A stretch of 64,000 nt of DNA from Streptomyces sp. S3(2020). Its GTDB lineage: Bacteria; Actinomycetota; Actinomycetes; Streptomycetales; Streptomycetaceae. The notes below the pieces were generated by a model that searched no databases, was not told where the DNA came from, and saw only the letters and a list, made by a program, of their open reading frames with translations. The stretch lies in NCBI RefSeq assembly GCF_013044505.1, contig NZ_JABERD010000004.1, forward strand, positions 62,001 to 126,000. The letters run 5' to 3'. Numbering within the stretch: the first letter of the stretch is position 1; each line of letters starts with the position of its first letter. Made by a program: the position numbers and the translations under genes. Of the stretch, positions 44,220-53,698 are shown in pieces.

Positions 44220-45292
44220 TTCTTTCCCAGTCTGCCCACCGCGGGGCGCAGCGGGACGTCGAGCGCGTCGTAGAGGCCGGGTCCGGCCTCGACGAGCCAG
44301 TCGATGGCGTTCACCAGACGGCCGGCGGCCGTCGCGTTGCCGCCCGCGGCTCTGTTGTCCCCCTCGTCCGTGGCTTCGACCGTGACCTCGATGCGGGGAC
44401 GGCCTTCGATGATCACGCGGTGCGCGCCCGCCCCGCCGTCGGGTGGTGCCGGCCAGTCCGGGGCACAGGTGGCGTGGATGCGGGTGACGTGCTCGATGAC
44501 TATGAGGGGCTCGCCCGCCACCATGCCCTGTACCTCGAGACGTACCGCTCCCTGGGTGCCGGCCGCGAACTCGCCCATCGTGTCGGTGACGACGGACGTG
44601 TCGAGGGGACGGCGTTCCAAGGTCTCCTCGATGCCGTCCAGTTCGGCACCCAGCGCGCGGGCCATCATGCGCAGCTGTCCGCCCCAGATCATCGTCGGAA
44701 CACCCTCGGCGAGCATCAGCGGCTGGTGGTCCAGGGGATGCCCCATACCGATCAGGTCGCGGACGGCTTCCTCCTGGTCGTAGGTCGAATAGTCGAAGAT
44801 CTCCTGGCAGCGGACGGCGTCGATGTCGGAACCCAGCCCACTGACCAGCAGCGGGAGCACGTCGTTGGCCCAGCCGGGGTCCACCCCCGACACGAACAGC
44901 GAACCGCCACCGGCCTCGACGGACTCCAGCAGTACGTCGCGGATCTCGGCCGGCGCGTGCGTGCAGTCGTACATGCCGTACAGGGACGGTGTGACCACCA
45001 CCGCGCCGGCCCGCAGCGCACGGCCGATGTCCTCGATCGCACCGTCCGGGCGGACGTCCCCGGAGGCCGCGTACACGACGGCGCGAGGGGCTCGGGACAG
45101 TGCCGCGCCCACATCGTCCGTCGCCGCCACTCCGAGGCGCCGACCGAGTCCGCCGAGCTCGCCCGCGTCCTTGCCGACCTTGGCGGGGTTGGACACCAGC
45201 ACGGCCACAAGGCTGAGCATCGGATGCGCCGCGACAGCCCGAATGGCGGCGCGCCCGACATTGCCTGTGCCCCAGACCACCGTGGGAATCAT
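44216..45292 (-). CDS. NAD(P)-binding DapB-like / diaminopentanoate-dehydrogenase-like reductase
   Basis: This 358-aa protein has the N-terminal Rossmann motif VVWGTGNVGRAAIRAV and a C-terminal part (CQEIFDYSTYDQEEAVRDLI, WGGQLRMMARALG) typical of the dihydrodipicolinate-reductase-like / 2,4-diaminopentanoate dehydrogenase group. In steroid- and terpenoid-degrading actinomycetes such proteins are common but mostly uncharacterised. Start 45292 is preferred; an earlier GTG-type extension lacks a ribosome site. It is co-transcribed with the CMD gene. Confidence 0.8.
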   Translation of the reverse strand: MIPTVVWGTGNVGRAAIRAVAAHPMLSLVAVLVSNPAKVGKDAGELGGLGRRLGVAATDDVGAALSRAPRAVVYAASGDVRPDGAIEDIGRALRAGAVVVTPSLYGMYDCTHAPAEIRDVLLESVEAGGGSLFVSGVDPGWANDVLPLLVSGLGSDIDAVRCQEIFDYSTYDQEEAVRDLIGMGHPLDHQPLMLAEGVPTMIWGGQLRMMARALGAELDGIEETLERRPLDTSVVTDTMGEFAAGTQGAVRLEVQGMVAGEPLIVIEHVTRIHATCAPDWPAPPDGGAGAHRVIIEGRPRIEVTVEATDEGDNRAAGGNATAAGRLVNAIDWLVEAGPGLYDALDVPLRPAVGRLGKK

Positions 45293-45365
45293 GGGCGGAG
45301 GGTAACGACGCACCCCGGAAGTTCCCATAGCCGTGCGCGAGGATTCGGATGTCGGGTCCGGGCGC

Positions 45366-46574
45366 TCAGTCGCGGGCCGGCGGGGTGTAGAAGTCGCCGA
45401 CGGATGTCCAGACGCCGTTCTTGACGACGACCTGCTGCACGCTGCGGGTGCCGAGGTGCTGGTCGGCGCTGAACTTCATCACCGGCGACACCCCCGGGTC
45501 CACCTCGGACGCCTTCTGGTACGCCGCGGTGATGGACTGGGACGTGACGGGCCCCTTGATGGTCTTCGCTATGTCGGCGAACACCTTCGCGTTGCTCCAG
45601 CCCCACAGGGCGAGGAAGCCGGCGTCCTGGCCGGGCTCGTACTTGGCCATCGCGGTGCGGAACTCCTTCACCGCGGGGTCCGGGTCCGAGGGCGCCTTCA
45701 CCAGCTGTACGGCTTTGAGGCCCTCGGCGGCGTCCTTGGCCAGGGAGAGCGTGGACTCGGCGGCCACGGGCGCGTAGGCGTAGGTGGGCAGGGACAGTCC
45801 CTGGAGCTTGGCCTCCTTGAGGAACGCGGCGGCCTCGGGGGAGGTGAGGATCAGGACCACCGCCTGCGGTGAGGCCGCCTTCACCTTGCTGATCACGGGT
45901 GTGTAGTCGGTGGTCTGGTACTTGACCGGCAGCCGGTCGACCTCGACCGAGGGGTTCACCTTCTTGGCGACGGGCTCCACCTGCTCGGCCACGTTCACGA
46001 ACGCCGCCGGGTCGCTGTGCACGACGAGGATCTTCCTCGCACCGTCCTGTACCGCCCAGGCGGCGATCGCGGCGGCCTGGTCCTCGTAGAGGGTCTGGGT
46101 GCCGAAGAGGCCGGGGCGTGGCGGGTCGTACCAGTTCTCGGTGCCGCCGACCTCGTTGAGGACCGGGACCTTGGACTGGTTGAGGACGAAGGGGAAGGCG
46201 GCCTCCGCCTGGGCGGTGCCGTTGGCGTTGACGATGGCCACGACCTTGTCCTGGCCGATGAGTTCGCGGGCGATCTGCACGGTCTGCTGCGGGTCGGCCG
46301 CGTTGTCCTTGACCGTCCATTTGATCTTGCGGCCGTTAACGCCGCCTTGGGCGTTGAGCATCTTGAAGTACGCGTCGGCGCCCGCCTTCTCGGCCACGCC
46401 GTAGGTGGCGGTGGCGCCGGTGAGGGGCAGCCACGCGCCGATGTGGATCTCGGAAGAGCTACCACCGGCCGCTGTGGAGTCCTCATCTGCGCATGCGTTG
46501 GCGGTGAGCGCCACCGCGGCCATGACGGCCATCGTTCCCGCGGCGCGGCGGAATTTTCTGATCGTTCGGAACAC
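45366..46574 (-). CDS. ABC transporter substrate-binding lipoprotein, branched-chain amino acid type
   Basis: This 402-aa protein has a lipoprotein signal (VMAAVALTANAC, Cys near 28) followed by a Leu/Ile/Val-binding-protein fold: IHIGAWLPLTGATATYG, INGRKIKW-like VNGRKIKWTVKDNAADP and VPVLNEVGGTENW. It captures the substrate for the permease and ATPase proteins encoded just upstream. Transporters of this class in catabolic clusters often import aromatic, terpenoid or short organic acids rather than amino acids. Confidence 0.92.
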   Translation of the reverse strand: MFRTIRKFRRAAGTMAVMAAVALTANACADEDSTAAGGSSSEIHIGAWLPLTGATATYGVAEKAGADAYFKMLNAQGGVNGRKIKWTVKDNAADPQQTVQIARELIGQDKVVAIVNANGTAQAEAAFPFVLNQSKVPVLNEVGGTENWYDPPRPGLFGTQTLYEDQAAAIAAWAVQDGARKILVVHSDPAAFVNVAEQVEPVAKKVNPSVEVDRLPVKYQTTDYTPVISKVKAASPQAVVLILTSPEAAAFLKEAKLQGLSLPTYAYAPVAAESTLSLAKDAAEGLKAVQLVKAPSDPDPAVKEFRTAMAKYEPGQDAGFLALWGWSNAKVFADIAKTIKGPVTSQSITAAYQKASEVDPGVSPVMKFSADQHLGTRSVQQVVVKNGVWTSVGDFYTPPARD

Positions 46575-46599
46575 GGTCCACCTCGTTCACTACGGGATT

Positions 46600-49134
46600 T
46601 CAGTTCACCTGCGGGGTCCGGGCGGTGGCCGCCGCGGTCGTGGGGGCGGTGTCGAGGCCGCCGCTGAAGTACGCCGCCTCGGCCAGGGCCGCGAACTCCG
46701 GGTCGCCCGGGCGCCCTTGGGCGGCGATGACGCCTTCGTGGAGCACGGCCACCTCGTGGCACACGGACATGGCCCGGCTGAGCAGCTGTTCGAACAGGAC
46801 GACGGTCAGGCCGTCGTGGGCGAGCGTGGCCAGTCGGTCGTAGACCTCGTCGACGAGGGCGGGGGCCAGCCCGAGTGCCGGTTCGTCGACGATCAGGACG
46901 TCCGGTGCGGCGATCAGGGCGCGGGCGATGGCGAGCATCTGCTGCTCGCCGCCGGACAGGCCGCCCGCGGAGTCGGACATCCGGTCGCGCAGCCGTGCCG
47001 GCAGCCACCGCACGGTCTCCTCCAGCCGTTCGCGCAGCGGGGTGCCGGTGATCCCTGCCGCGTAGGCCGCGACTTCGAGGTTCTCGCGCAGGGATAGGGT
47101 CTTGAACAGGGCCCGGCCCTCGGGCGCCAGGCTGGTGCGGACGGTTCCGCCGGTCTCGCGGTCGCCGCGGGTCGGTTCGAGCGAACCGTGCAGGATGCCG
47201 GCGAGGGTGCTCTTGCCCGCTCCGTTGGCGCCGGCGATCCCCAGCACGATCCCCTGGCGGACGTCGAGTTCGATGTCGCGCAGGGCGACGACACCGCCGT
47301 AGGTGTGGCCGACGCCGTGCAGTCGGAGCATGCTGCGGTCGCCGACGTGCTCGGGCGGCCGGGTCCTGGCGTCGACGCTTCCCAGGTACGACGAGCGCAC
47401 CTTCGGGTCCTGGAGCACGGTGTCCGGCGTGCCCTCGCCGATGGTGCGGCCGAAGTCGAAGGCGAGCACGCGGTGGGCGACGGAGAAGAGGTCGTCCAGG
47501 ACGTGGTCGATGACGACGACGGCGGTGCCGTCGGCGTGCAGTCGCCTGATGTGCCGTGCCAGCAAGGCCCGTTCAGCCGCGTCGAGGCCGCCGAACGGCT
47601 CGTCCAGGATCAGCAGCTTCGGGTGCTCGGCCATCGCGCGGGCCAGGTCGAGCCGTTTCTGGAGGCCGAACGGCAGCTCGCCGGGGAGCCGGTCGGCCAC
47701 GTCGGCGAGTCCGACGGAGTGCAGCAGCCGCGCGACCTCGGCCCGGTCCCGGGTGGTGATCCGGCGGCGGGTGCACAGCACGTTCTCCTCGACGGTGAGT
47801 TCGGAGAACACCTCGGCGTGTTGGAACGTACGCCCGATGCCCAGCCGTCGCCGCGCGGTCGCCCTGGCCGTGAGCAGGGGCCGGCCGGCGAAGTCCGCGG
47901 TGCCGGTCACCCGGCCGTTCCCGGTCAGTCCCGACAGGGCGTTCAACAGGGTGGTCTTTCCTGCCCCGTTGGGCCCGATGACCGCCAGGATCTCGTTCTG
48001 CCGCAGGGTCAGTGAGGCATCCTCCAGGGCCCTGATCCCGCCGTACGACACCGACACGTGCTCCAGGTGCAGCAGAACCGGGCCGCCCACCGTCCCGGAC
48101 GGCGGCCCGGGCGGCGCGAGGTCGGCCATCTGCTCGGCGGGCGACGGGAGTTCGGTACGGCTGCCGCGCGGTGTCCGCCGTGTGAGCATGCGCGCGAGCT
48201 TGCTGAGGAAGGGGACGACGCCACCCGGCAGGAAGAGGAGCACACCGATCAGCACGAGGCCCTGCACGACCGGCTGGGGCAGGCCCACGGCGGACGAGAG
48301 GGAGGGGTTCCACGTCAGATAGACGCCGCCCGCCACGGCGCCGAGGATCGTGCCGACCCCGCCGAGTACGCATGCCGCGATCAGTGAGATGCCGAAGGTC
48401 AGCGAGAACGGGTCCGGGCTGACGAACCGGGTGAGCAGGCCGAGCAGCACACCCGCGAAACAGGTGCACGCCCCGCTCACCGCGAACGACAGCGACGACT
48501 GCGCCTCCGGTGCGATCCCGATCGTCCGGGCGGCCAGGGGGTGCGACTTGGCGGCGATCAGCCGCATCCGCAGCCCCGAGGCGGCGGCCGGTACCGCCAG
48601 CGCGAGGACGACGGCCGCCGCGCCGACCGCGAGGTACTGGGCCTCGGTGCCACCGCCCAGGAGGGTCCCGAAGCCCAGGGCGCTGCGCAGCTGGACGACC
48701 GGTACCCCTTGGTCGCCGCCGGTCACGCTGCTCCAGCGGTTGACCAGTTCCAGGGTCACCGTGGTGAAGGCGAGGGTGAGCAGGGCGATGTAGAGCGCCG
48801 AGAACCGGGCGCCCGCGTAGCCCAGGAACGCGCCCAGGGCGGCACCGGCGGCGACGGCGCCGAGGACCACCGCTTCCAGGGGCCAGTCGTGGCCGCTGCC
48901 GTACGCGGCGAAGTAGGCGCCGATCGCGAAGAACGCCGGGTGGCCCACCGACCAGATGCCGGACCAGCCGGCGAGCAGGCCGACCGAGAGCACGACGATC
49001 GTGTACACGGCCGCGAGCCCCACCGAGTACATCTGGTACGCGGGGATCGCGCCGGCGGCCATGAAGGCCATGAGCACCGCGCCGGCCGCCGGGCCCAGGG
49101 CGGCCCTCGCCAGGAGGGAACGGTTGAAGACCAT
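46600..49134 (-). CDS. Triple fusion LivM permease - LivG ATPase - LivF ATPase
   Basis: One 844-aa protein joins three parts. Residues 1 to about 315 form the LivM-type permease with about nine membrane segments (SVGLLAGWSGIWSVGHPAFF). Residues from about 355 to 590 form a LivG-type ATPase (GPNGAGKTT, GLQKRLDLARAMAEHP, LILDEPFGGLD). Residues from about 600 to 830 form a LivF-type ATPase (GANGAGKST, LSGGEQQMLAIARALI, LIVDEPALGL). LivM-LivG fusions are known; adding LivF as well is unusual. No stop or frameshift is visible. With LivH and the binding protein it makes a complete importer. Confidence 0.93.
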   Translation of the reverse strand: MVFNRSLLARAALGPAAGAVLMAFMAAGAIPAYQMYSVGLAAVYTIVVLSVGLLAGWSGIWSVGHPAFFAIGAYFAAYGSGHDWPLEAVVLGAVAAGAALGAFLGYAGARFSALYIALLTLAFTTVTLELVNRWSSVTGGDQGVPVVQLRSALGFGTLLGGGTEAQYLAVGAAAVVLALAVPAAASGLRMRLIAAKSHPLAARTIGIAPEAQSSLSFAVSGACTCFAGVLLGLLTRFVSPDPFSLTFGISLIAACVLGGVGTILGAVAGGVYLTWNPSLSSAVGLPQPVVQGLVLIGVLLFLPGGVVPFLSKLARMLTRRTPRGSRTELPSPAEQMADLAPPGPPSGTVGGPVLLHLEHVSVSYGGIRALEDASLTLRQNEILAVIGPNGAGKTTLLNALSGLTGNGRVTGTADFAGRPLLTARATARRRLGIGRTFQHAEVFSELTVEENVLCTRRRITTRDRAEVARLLHSVGLADVADRLPGELPFGLQKRLDLARAMAEHPKLLILDEPFGGLDAAERALLARHIRRLHADGTAVVVIDHVLDDLFSVAHRVLAFDFGRTIGEGTPDTVLQDPKVRSSYLGSVDARTRPPEHVGDRSMLRLHGVGHTYGGVVALRDIELDVRQGIVLGIAGANGAGKSTLAGILHGSLEPTRGDRETGGTVRTSLAPEGRALFKTLSLRENLEVAAYAAGITGTPLRERLEETVRWLPARLRDRMSDSAGGLSGGEQQMLAIARALIAAPDVLIVDEPALGLAPALVDEVYDRLATLAHDGLTVVLFEQLLSRAMSVCHEVAVLHEGVIAAQGRPGDPEFAALAEAAYFSGGLDTAPTTAAATARTPQVN

Positions 49135-49146
49135 GGATGCGACCCC

Positions 49147-50016
49147 TCAGACCCGTTGGAAGGTGCGGGTGCCGAACACACCCTGGGGGCGGATCAGCAG
49201 GACCAGCACGGTGAACGAGAACACGAACGTGTCCCGGAAGCTGGCGGAGACGTAGTTCGCCGCCATGTTGTCCAGGACGCCGATGGTCAGGCCGCCCAGG
49301 ACGGCGCCGTACATGCTGGTCAGGCCGCCCAGGAAGATTCCGGCGAAGGCGCGGAACAGGGGTGCGACGAGCGCGGTGGGCACAAGGCCCGACCGCGGTG
49401 CGTACAGACAGGCCGCGAGCGCGGCGAGTCCGAGGCCGAGCGCCCAGGAGATCCTGGCCAGGCGCTGCGAACCGAGCCCGACGATGCGGGCGGTGTCCGC
49501 CGACTCGGCCGCCGCGCGCATGGCGGAGCCGAGCGTGGTGCGGGCGAAGAGATAGCCGACCAGTGCCATCGCCACGGCGGCGACGGCGATCGTGAGCAGG
49601 CTCTGGACCGGTACCGCGGCGCCCGACCAGCGCACCGTCCCGTCGACCAGGCTGGGGAAGGCCTTGGGTTCGTCTCCCCAGACCGATCCGGCGATGCTCT
49701 CGGCGATCAGGGACACGCCCATCGTCACGACGAGAGCGGAGAACAACTGCCCCTGCCCCAGCGGCCGGATCACCGTCTCCCGTACCAGCAGGCCCGCCGT
49801 CACGGTGATGGCGACGGCGGCGAGGATGCCGAGCACGGTGGCCACCCCGCGGTCGTGGAGCGAGAGCGCCACGTACAGGCCCAGGGTCGCGAGCGAGGCC
49901 ATCGCGAAGTTCACGACGTCCGTGGCCCGGTAGATGATGACCAGCCCGAGGCCCATGAGACCGTACACGGCTCCGCTGGCCACACCGCTGATCAGGACGA
50001 GCAGGAACTGGCTCAC
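49147..50016 (-). CDS. LivH-type ABC transporter permease
   Basis: This 289-aa membrane protein has about eight hydrophobic segments and the typical LivH start ISGVASGAVYGLMGLGLVII. GTRLGSAMRA-like residues (RTTLGSAMRAAAESADTARI) mark the cytoplasmic EAA-type loop. It lies 12 bp upstream of the LivM-G-F fusion on the same strand. A TGAACTCAATTCA operator-like site lies upstream, so this is probably the first gene of a five-gene unit. Confidence 0.93.
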   Translation of the reverse strand: MSQFLLVLISGVASGAVYGLMGLGLVIIYRATDVVNFAMASLATLGLYVALSLHDRGVATVLGILAAVAITVTAGLLVRETVIRPLGQGQLFSALVVTMGVSLIAESIAGSVWGDEPKAFPSLVDGTVRWSGAAVPVQSLLTIAVAAVAMALVGYLFARTTLGSAMRAAAESADTARIVGLGSQRLARISWALGLGLAALAACLYAPRSGLVPTALVAPLFRAFAGIFLGGLTSMYGAVLGGLTIGVLDNMAANYVSASFRDTFVFSFTVLVLLIRPQGVFGTRTFQRV

Positions 50017-50094
50017 CGTTCCTCCCTGGAGGAAGAGCGTGTTCGCGCCATGCGTACGAGCGGCATGATCACCTCACTGACCGCAGTGTCAAAG

Positions 50095-50109
50095 TGAACT
50101 CAATTCAGT
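50095..50109. promoter_or_regulatory. Putative TetR operator R1 (upstream of livH)
   Basis: TGAACTCAATTCAGT forms the dyad TGAACTnAATTCA, 79 bp upstream of the livH start. Related sites occur in front of four other genes or operons in this region. Confidence 0.65.
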
Positions 50110-50181
50110 ACGCTAGGCACTCCGGTGCCGGACGGGCAAGCCTCGTGCACGGGTTTTGTGGCCGAGCGGGCCGACCGGCGT

Positions 50182-51540
50182 TCAGCGTCCGACGGCCGCG
50201 GGTGTCTCGGTGAGCGCGGTCCGCGCCGCCGCCAGACCGAAGACCAGCGCGGGGGCGAGGCCACCCGCGTACGCGCGTCGGTACAGCCCGCCCGCGTCCG
50301 CGCCGGCCGCGAGCAGACCGGGTACCGGGGCCCGTCCGTCCGAGCCCGCGGACAGCGCGTGCGCGCCCGCGTCGACGAGCAGGCCACCGAACGTGAACGT
50401 GATCGCCGGGGCGGCCTCCACGACGTAGAACGGCGGCTCGTCCAGCGGCCGGTGGTCGAGAAGCCGGCCGGGCGTCGTGGTGCCGTGCGCGGCCGCGGCG
50501 GCGTTGAACTCCTCGATACGGTCGCGGATCGCGGCGCCGGGATAGCCCCACTCCTCGGGCATCGACGCGAAGTCCTCCAGAGTGTCCGCCACCGCGCAGC
50601 GGGCGCCGGCGCGATGACACAGCTGGAACTTGTCCACGCCGGGGATGCCCGCCACGTACGAGGCGCTGATCCACTCGCGGTGCACCCGCGCGTCGGCGAT
50701 CAGCAGGCCACGGGCCTGCGGGCGTTCCAGGAGTGCCATGGTCGTCAGATGGTCCCCGACGGTCTCGTCGACGAAGCGCTCGCCCGTCGTGTCGAACAGC
50801 AGGGCGTGCTCGCTGTAGTAGAGCGCCAGGTCGACAAAGCGCGCGGGGTCGGCCAGGGGGACACCCGCCGGCATCAGATGCCCGTAGAACCCCGCGTCCT
50901 TCTTCCCGAACGCCGCGCCCGCGCCGCGCCCCAGCGAGAGGCCGTCGCCCCGGCTGTGCGGGTTGGCCCGCAGGGCGATGTCCGCGGCCCGCGGGTGGAC
51001 GTACTCGGCGCGCAGGCCCGGATCCCCCTGGAAACCGCCCGTCGCGAGCAGCGTCCAGGTGGCCTCGATCCGGCGCGTGGATCCGTCGGGCAGGACGCAG
51101 TCGGCCCCCTTGACCACGCCGTTCTCCGTCACGAGGGAGCGGGTCCGGGTGTGGGTCAGCACCTCCTGGCCCCGGTCGCGGATCAGCCGCTCGCAGGTGT
51201 CGAGGTAGTGGTTCGTGTCGACCTGGTGCCCCCGGCCGAAGCCCAGTACGGGCACCGGCGGACGGCAGTCCACGCCGAGCGACCGTATCCAGGCGACGCC
51301 ACCGGCGAACCCGTCCACCAGGGCGCTGGCCAGTTCGGGGTCGCCGTCCGGATTGACCCGGCGCAGCTCCGCCACGCTCGGGGCGGTCCAGACGAAACCG
51401 GCGAAGCGCGCGGAACCCCCGGTGCGCTCCGCCTTCTCCACCAGGACCACCCTGCCGCCCCCGGCGGCCACCCGGGCGGCGGCCGAGAGACCGGCCATAC
51501 CGCCGCCTATCACCAGCAGATCCACTGTCTCCGCACCCAT
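50182..51540 (-). CDS. FAD-dependent oxidoreductase, fumarate reductase/ketosteroid dehydrogenase-like
   Basis: This 452-aa flavoprotein begins MGAETVDLLVIGGGMAGLSA, carries the FAD dinucleotide motif, and has the middle block GRGHQVDTNHYLDTCERLIR and the C-terminal FAD-binding ending GGLYRRAYAGGLAPALVFG. It fits the FAD_binding_2 family that includes 3-ketosteroid-delta-1-dehydrogenase and flavocytochrome-type reductases. The ATG at 51540 is preceded by GGTGGGA; a GTG 12 bp earlier is possible. It has its own operator-like site and probably desaturates or reduces a ring or enoate intermediate. Confidence 0.88.
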   Translation of the reverse strand: MGAETVDLLVIGGGMAGLSAAARVAAGGGRVVLVEKAERTGGSARFAGFVWTAPSVAELRRVNPDGDPELASALVDGFAGGVAWIRSLGVDCRPPVPVLGFGRGHQVDTNHYLDTCERLIRDRGQEVLTHTRTRSLVTENGVVKGADCVLPDGSTRRIEATWTLLATGGFQGDPGLRAEYVHPRAADIALRANPHSRGDGLSLGRGAGAAFGKKDAGFYGHLMPAGVPLADPARFVDLALYYSEHALLFDTTGERFVDETVGDHLTTMALLERPQARGLLIADARVHREWISASYVAGIPGVDKFQLCHRAGARCAVADTLEDFASMPEEWGYPGAAIRDRIEEFNAAAAAHGTTTPGRLLDHRPLDEPPFYVVEAAPAITFTFGGLLVDAGAHALSAGSDGRAPVPGLLAAGADAGGLYRRAYAGGLAPALVFGLAAARTALTETPAAVGR

Positions 51541-51587
51541 AGCGGGTCCCACCGCCTTCGTGTCGTCAAGTGGAACAAGACGCTAAT

Positions 51588-51600
51588 TGAACTCACTTCT
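51588..51600. promoter_or_regulatory. Putative TetR operator R2 (upstream of FAD oxidoreductase)
   Basis: TGAACTCACTTCT lies 48 bp upstream of the FAD oxidoreductase start. It matches the TGAACTCAATTCA pattern at all but two positions. The left flank TAATT resembles half of the dyad. Confidence 0.5.
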
Positions 51601-51652
51601 GGAGTCGAGAGGGTGGTGTGCGCGGGTTGGGGCGGCACGGGTTCCGGCCGGA

Positions 51653-52723
51653 TCAGTCGGGGATCAGCACCGCCCGCCCCCGGACCTCGCCGGAGCGGAG
51701 TCTCGCGATCACCTCGGCCGCCTCGGACAGCGGGAACTCCTCGACACGGGCCTTCAGGGCATCCTTGAGGGCCAGGGCGACGACGGCCTCCAGCTCGGGC
51801 AGGGTCCCCCAGAAGGGCAACGAGATCCTCGTCCCGGGAGGGAGTCCGCCCGGCTTGCGGACCGTGAGCTCCCCGCCGCCGCTGCCCACCACGGCCAGTT
51901 CCCCACCAGGCCGGAGCACGTCCACCGCAAGCCTCGCAGTGGAAGGGTCGCCGACGAAGTCGAGCACGGCCACCGCCCCGACGCCGCCCGTCCGGCCCCG
52001 TAGCACCGCCGCCGTGTCGGGCCGCGCGAGCGTGCCGAAATGCGCGCCGCACTCGTGCGCCAGGGCGAGCGCCTCCTCTCGCACATCCACGGCCAGCACC
52101 TGTGCCTCGGTCGTGGCGCGCAGGATCTGGACGGCCAGGTGCCCGAGCCCGCCGAGGCCGAGGACGACCACGCTCGCACCCTCGACCGTCAGAGCGTGAC
52201 GGACCGTGCTGACGGCGTGGTACGCGGTCAGTCCGGCGTCCGTCAGAGGCGCCGCCCGGGCGGAGGGCAGCTCGCCCACGGGAACCAGCAGGCGTCCGGA
52301 CGGGACCAGCATCACGTCGGCCATTCCCCCGTCGCGTCCGAGGCCCGCGCCCGTGCCGACGAGGTCCGCGTCGAGGAGGGTGCGCCGGTCGCAGTAGTTC
52401 TCCGCCCCGGCCGCACAGCGGGCACAACTCCCGCAGCCCCAGGGGCCGTAGACGACCACGCGCTCACCGATCGCGGGACCGCAGGCGAGCGGGCCGCGCT
52501 CCACCACCCGGCCCGCGACCTCGTGCCCGAGGGTGAACGGGATCCGGTAGGGGAGGGTGCCCGGTGGCGCGTCGATGACGTGGAGGTCCGAGCGGCACAG
52601 GCCGGCCGCCTCCACCTGGATCAGGACCTCTTCGCCCGTGGGGCGGGGTCGGGCCGTCCCGGTGAGGACCGGCGGGCCGCCCCAGCCGGTCAGTCGGAGT
52701 GCTCTCGTCCTGCCTGTTGACAT
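51653..52723 (-). CDS. Zinc-dependent alcohol dehydrogenase
   Basis: This 356-aa medium-chain dehydrogenase carries the catalytic-zinc region GLCRSDLHVIDAP and GHEVAGRVVERG, structural-zinc cysteines in CGSCARCAAGAENYC, and the NAD(P) motif GLGGLGHLAVQ. All hallmark residues are present, so it should be active. ATG 52723 is used; an in-frame GTG 9 bp upstream is possible. It is divergent from an SDR gene with an operator-like site between. Confidence 0.94.
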   Translation of the reverse strand: MSTGRTRALRLTGWGGPPVLTGTARPRPTGEEVLIQVEAAGLCRSDLHVIDAPPGTLPYRIPFTLGHEVAGRVVERGPLACGPAIGERVVVYGPWGCGSCARCAAGAENYCDRRTLLDADLVGTGAGLGRDGGMADVMLVPSGRLLVPVGELPSARAAPLTDAGLTAYHAVSTVRHALTVEGASVVVLGLGGLGHLAVQILRATTEAQVLAVDVREEALALAHECGAHFGTLARPDTAAVLRGRTGGVGAVAVLDFVGDPSTARLAVDVLRPGGELAVVGSGGGELTVRKPGGLPPGTRISLPFWGTLPELEAVVALALKDALKARVEEFPLSEAAEVIARLRSGEVRGRAVLIPD

Positions 52724-52743
52724 ACGGGGCACAGTAACAAAAA

Positions 52744-52758
52744 TGAAGTCAGTTCAGT
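52744..52758. promoter_or_regulatory. Putative TetR operator R3 (between ADH and SDR genes)
   Basis: TGAAGTCAGTTCAGT is a variant of the same dyad, 21 bp from the ADH start and 28 bp from the SDR start, so one site could govern both strands. Confidence 0.6.
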
Positions 52759-52785
52759 ATCCCGATGGTGGGGCGGTGAGCCTGC

Positions 52786-53580
52786 ATGGGCGACGATCAC
52801 ACGGGGCGCTTCGACGGGCGGATCGCCCTCGTCACCGGCGCGGGATCCGGCATCGGCGCGGCGGTCGCCCGGGGCCTCGCCGCGCAGGGGGCGGAGGTCT
52901 TCGCCGCGGACGTCGACGGTCCGGCGGTGGAGGCACTCGCCGAGGAACTGCGGCGAACGCACCCGGTGACGGTCGACGTGGCCGAACCGGCCCAGGTCGA
53001 CGCCGCTTTCGACGAGGCCGTACGGAGGCACGGGCGACTCGACGTCGTGGTCCACGCGGCCGGCGTCGACGACCCGACGGCCAAGGAGTGGATCGCCGAG
53101 GCCCTGGTCGCGGAAGAACCACCGGTCGTGACGGGGCGGCTCGGCGACGCCGCGTGGCGACGGGTCATGCGGGTCAATCTCGACGGCACGTTCCACGTTC
53201 TGCGTGCGGCTGTGCGGGTCATGGCGCCTCACCGGTCCGGAGCCGTCGTCACGGTGGGGTCCTCGTCGGCCTTCGATGCCCAGGCGGGCTATCCGCACTA
53301 CGCGGCCTCGAAGGCCGGGATGCACGCCTTGAGCCAGTCCGTGGCCAAGGAGGCGATCGCGTTCGGGGTTCGTGTGAACACCGTGGCGCCGGGGCCGACG
53401 GAGACCGGGATGGCGGCGCGGACGCCCGCGGCGCTTCGGCAGGGGTTCGCTGATCCGCGCGTTCGGCCCTACGCGACGGCGGAGGAGATCGCCGATGTCG
53501 CGCTGTTCCTGGCGAGCGACGAGGCGGTGAACCTGGTAGGGGCCGTACTGCTGGCGAACGGGGGGCGGTTCACGGTGTGA
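52786..53580 (+). CDS. SDR-family oxidoreductase
   Basis: This 264-aa classical SDR has TGAGSGIGAAVARGLAAQG at the N-terminus, VHAAGVDD in place of NNAG, and SSSAFDAQAGYPHYAASKAG with the Ser-Tyr-Lys triad, ending LVGAVLLANGGRFTV. It is divergent from the ADH gene under a shared operator-like site and is followed after 118 bp by an acyl-CoA dehydrogenase gene. It probably oxidises a hydroxyacyl intermediate. Confidence 0.88.
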   Translation: MGDDHTGRFDGRIALVTGAGSGIGAAVARGLAAQGAEVFAADVDGPAVEALAEELRRTHPVTVDVAEPAQVDAAFDEAVRRHGRLDVVVHAAGVDDPTAKEWIAEALVAEEPPVVTGRLGDAAWRRVMRVNLDGTFHVLRAAVRVMAPHRSGAVVTVGSSSAFDAQAGYPHYAASKAGMHALSQSVAKEAIAFGVRVNTVAPGPTETGMAARTPAALRQGFADPRVRPYATAEEIADVALFLASDEAVNLVGAVLLANGGRFTV

Positions 53581-53610
53581 GGGTCCGACGGCGCCTGGGC
53601 GACAGCGGGT

Positions 53611-53683
53611 TCGTTGCGGCCGGTCGCGCCCGCGCGGCGGAGCCGCATATCGACACAGCCCCGCGCCCTTGGGCGGGTGCGGT
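53611..53683. repeat. Common Streptomyces intergenic repeat
   Basis: On the minus strand the stretch reads as AAGGGCGCGGGGCTGTGTCG, then ATATGCGGCTCCGCCGCGCG and GGCGCGACCGGCCGCAACGA, with an internal GCGGCTCCGCCGC hairpin. This sequence type recurs in Streptomyces intergenic DNA. It lies between the SDR and ACAD genes; whether it stops transcription is unknown. Confidence 0.6.
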
Positions 53684-53698
53684 TGAGGGAGGATTTTC

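Noticed and set aside
48541-50097. Plus-strand open frame of 518 aa opposite LivM and LivH
   Set aside because: It has the acidic, Gly/Asp/His-rich composition of an antisense frame and lies opposite clear membrane proteins.
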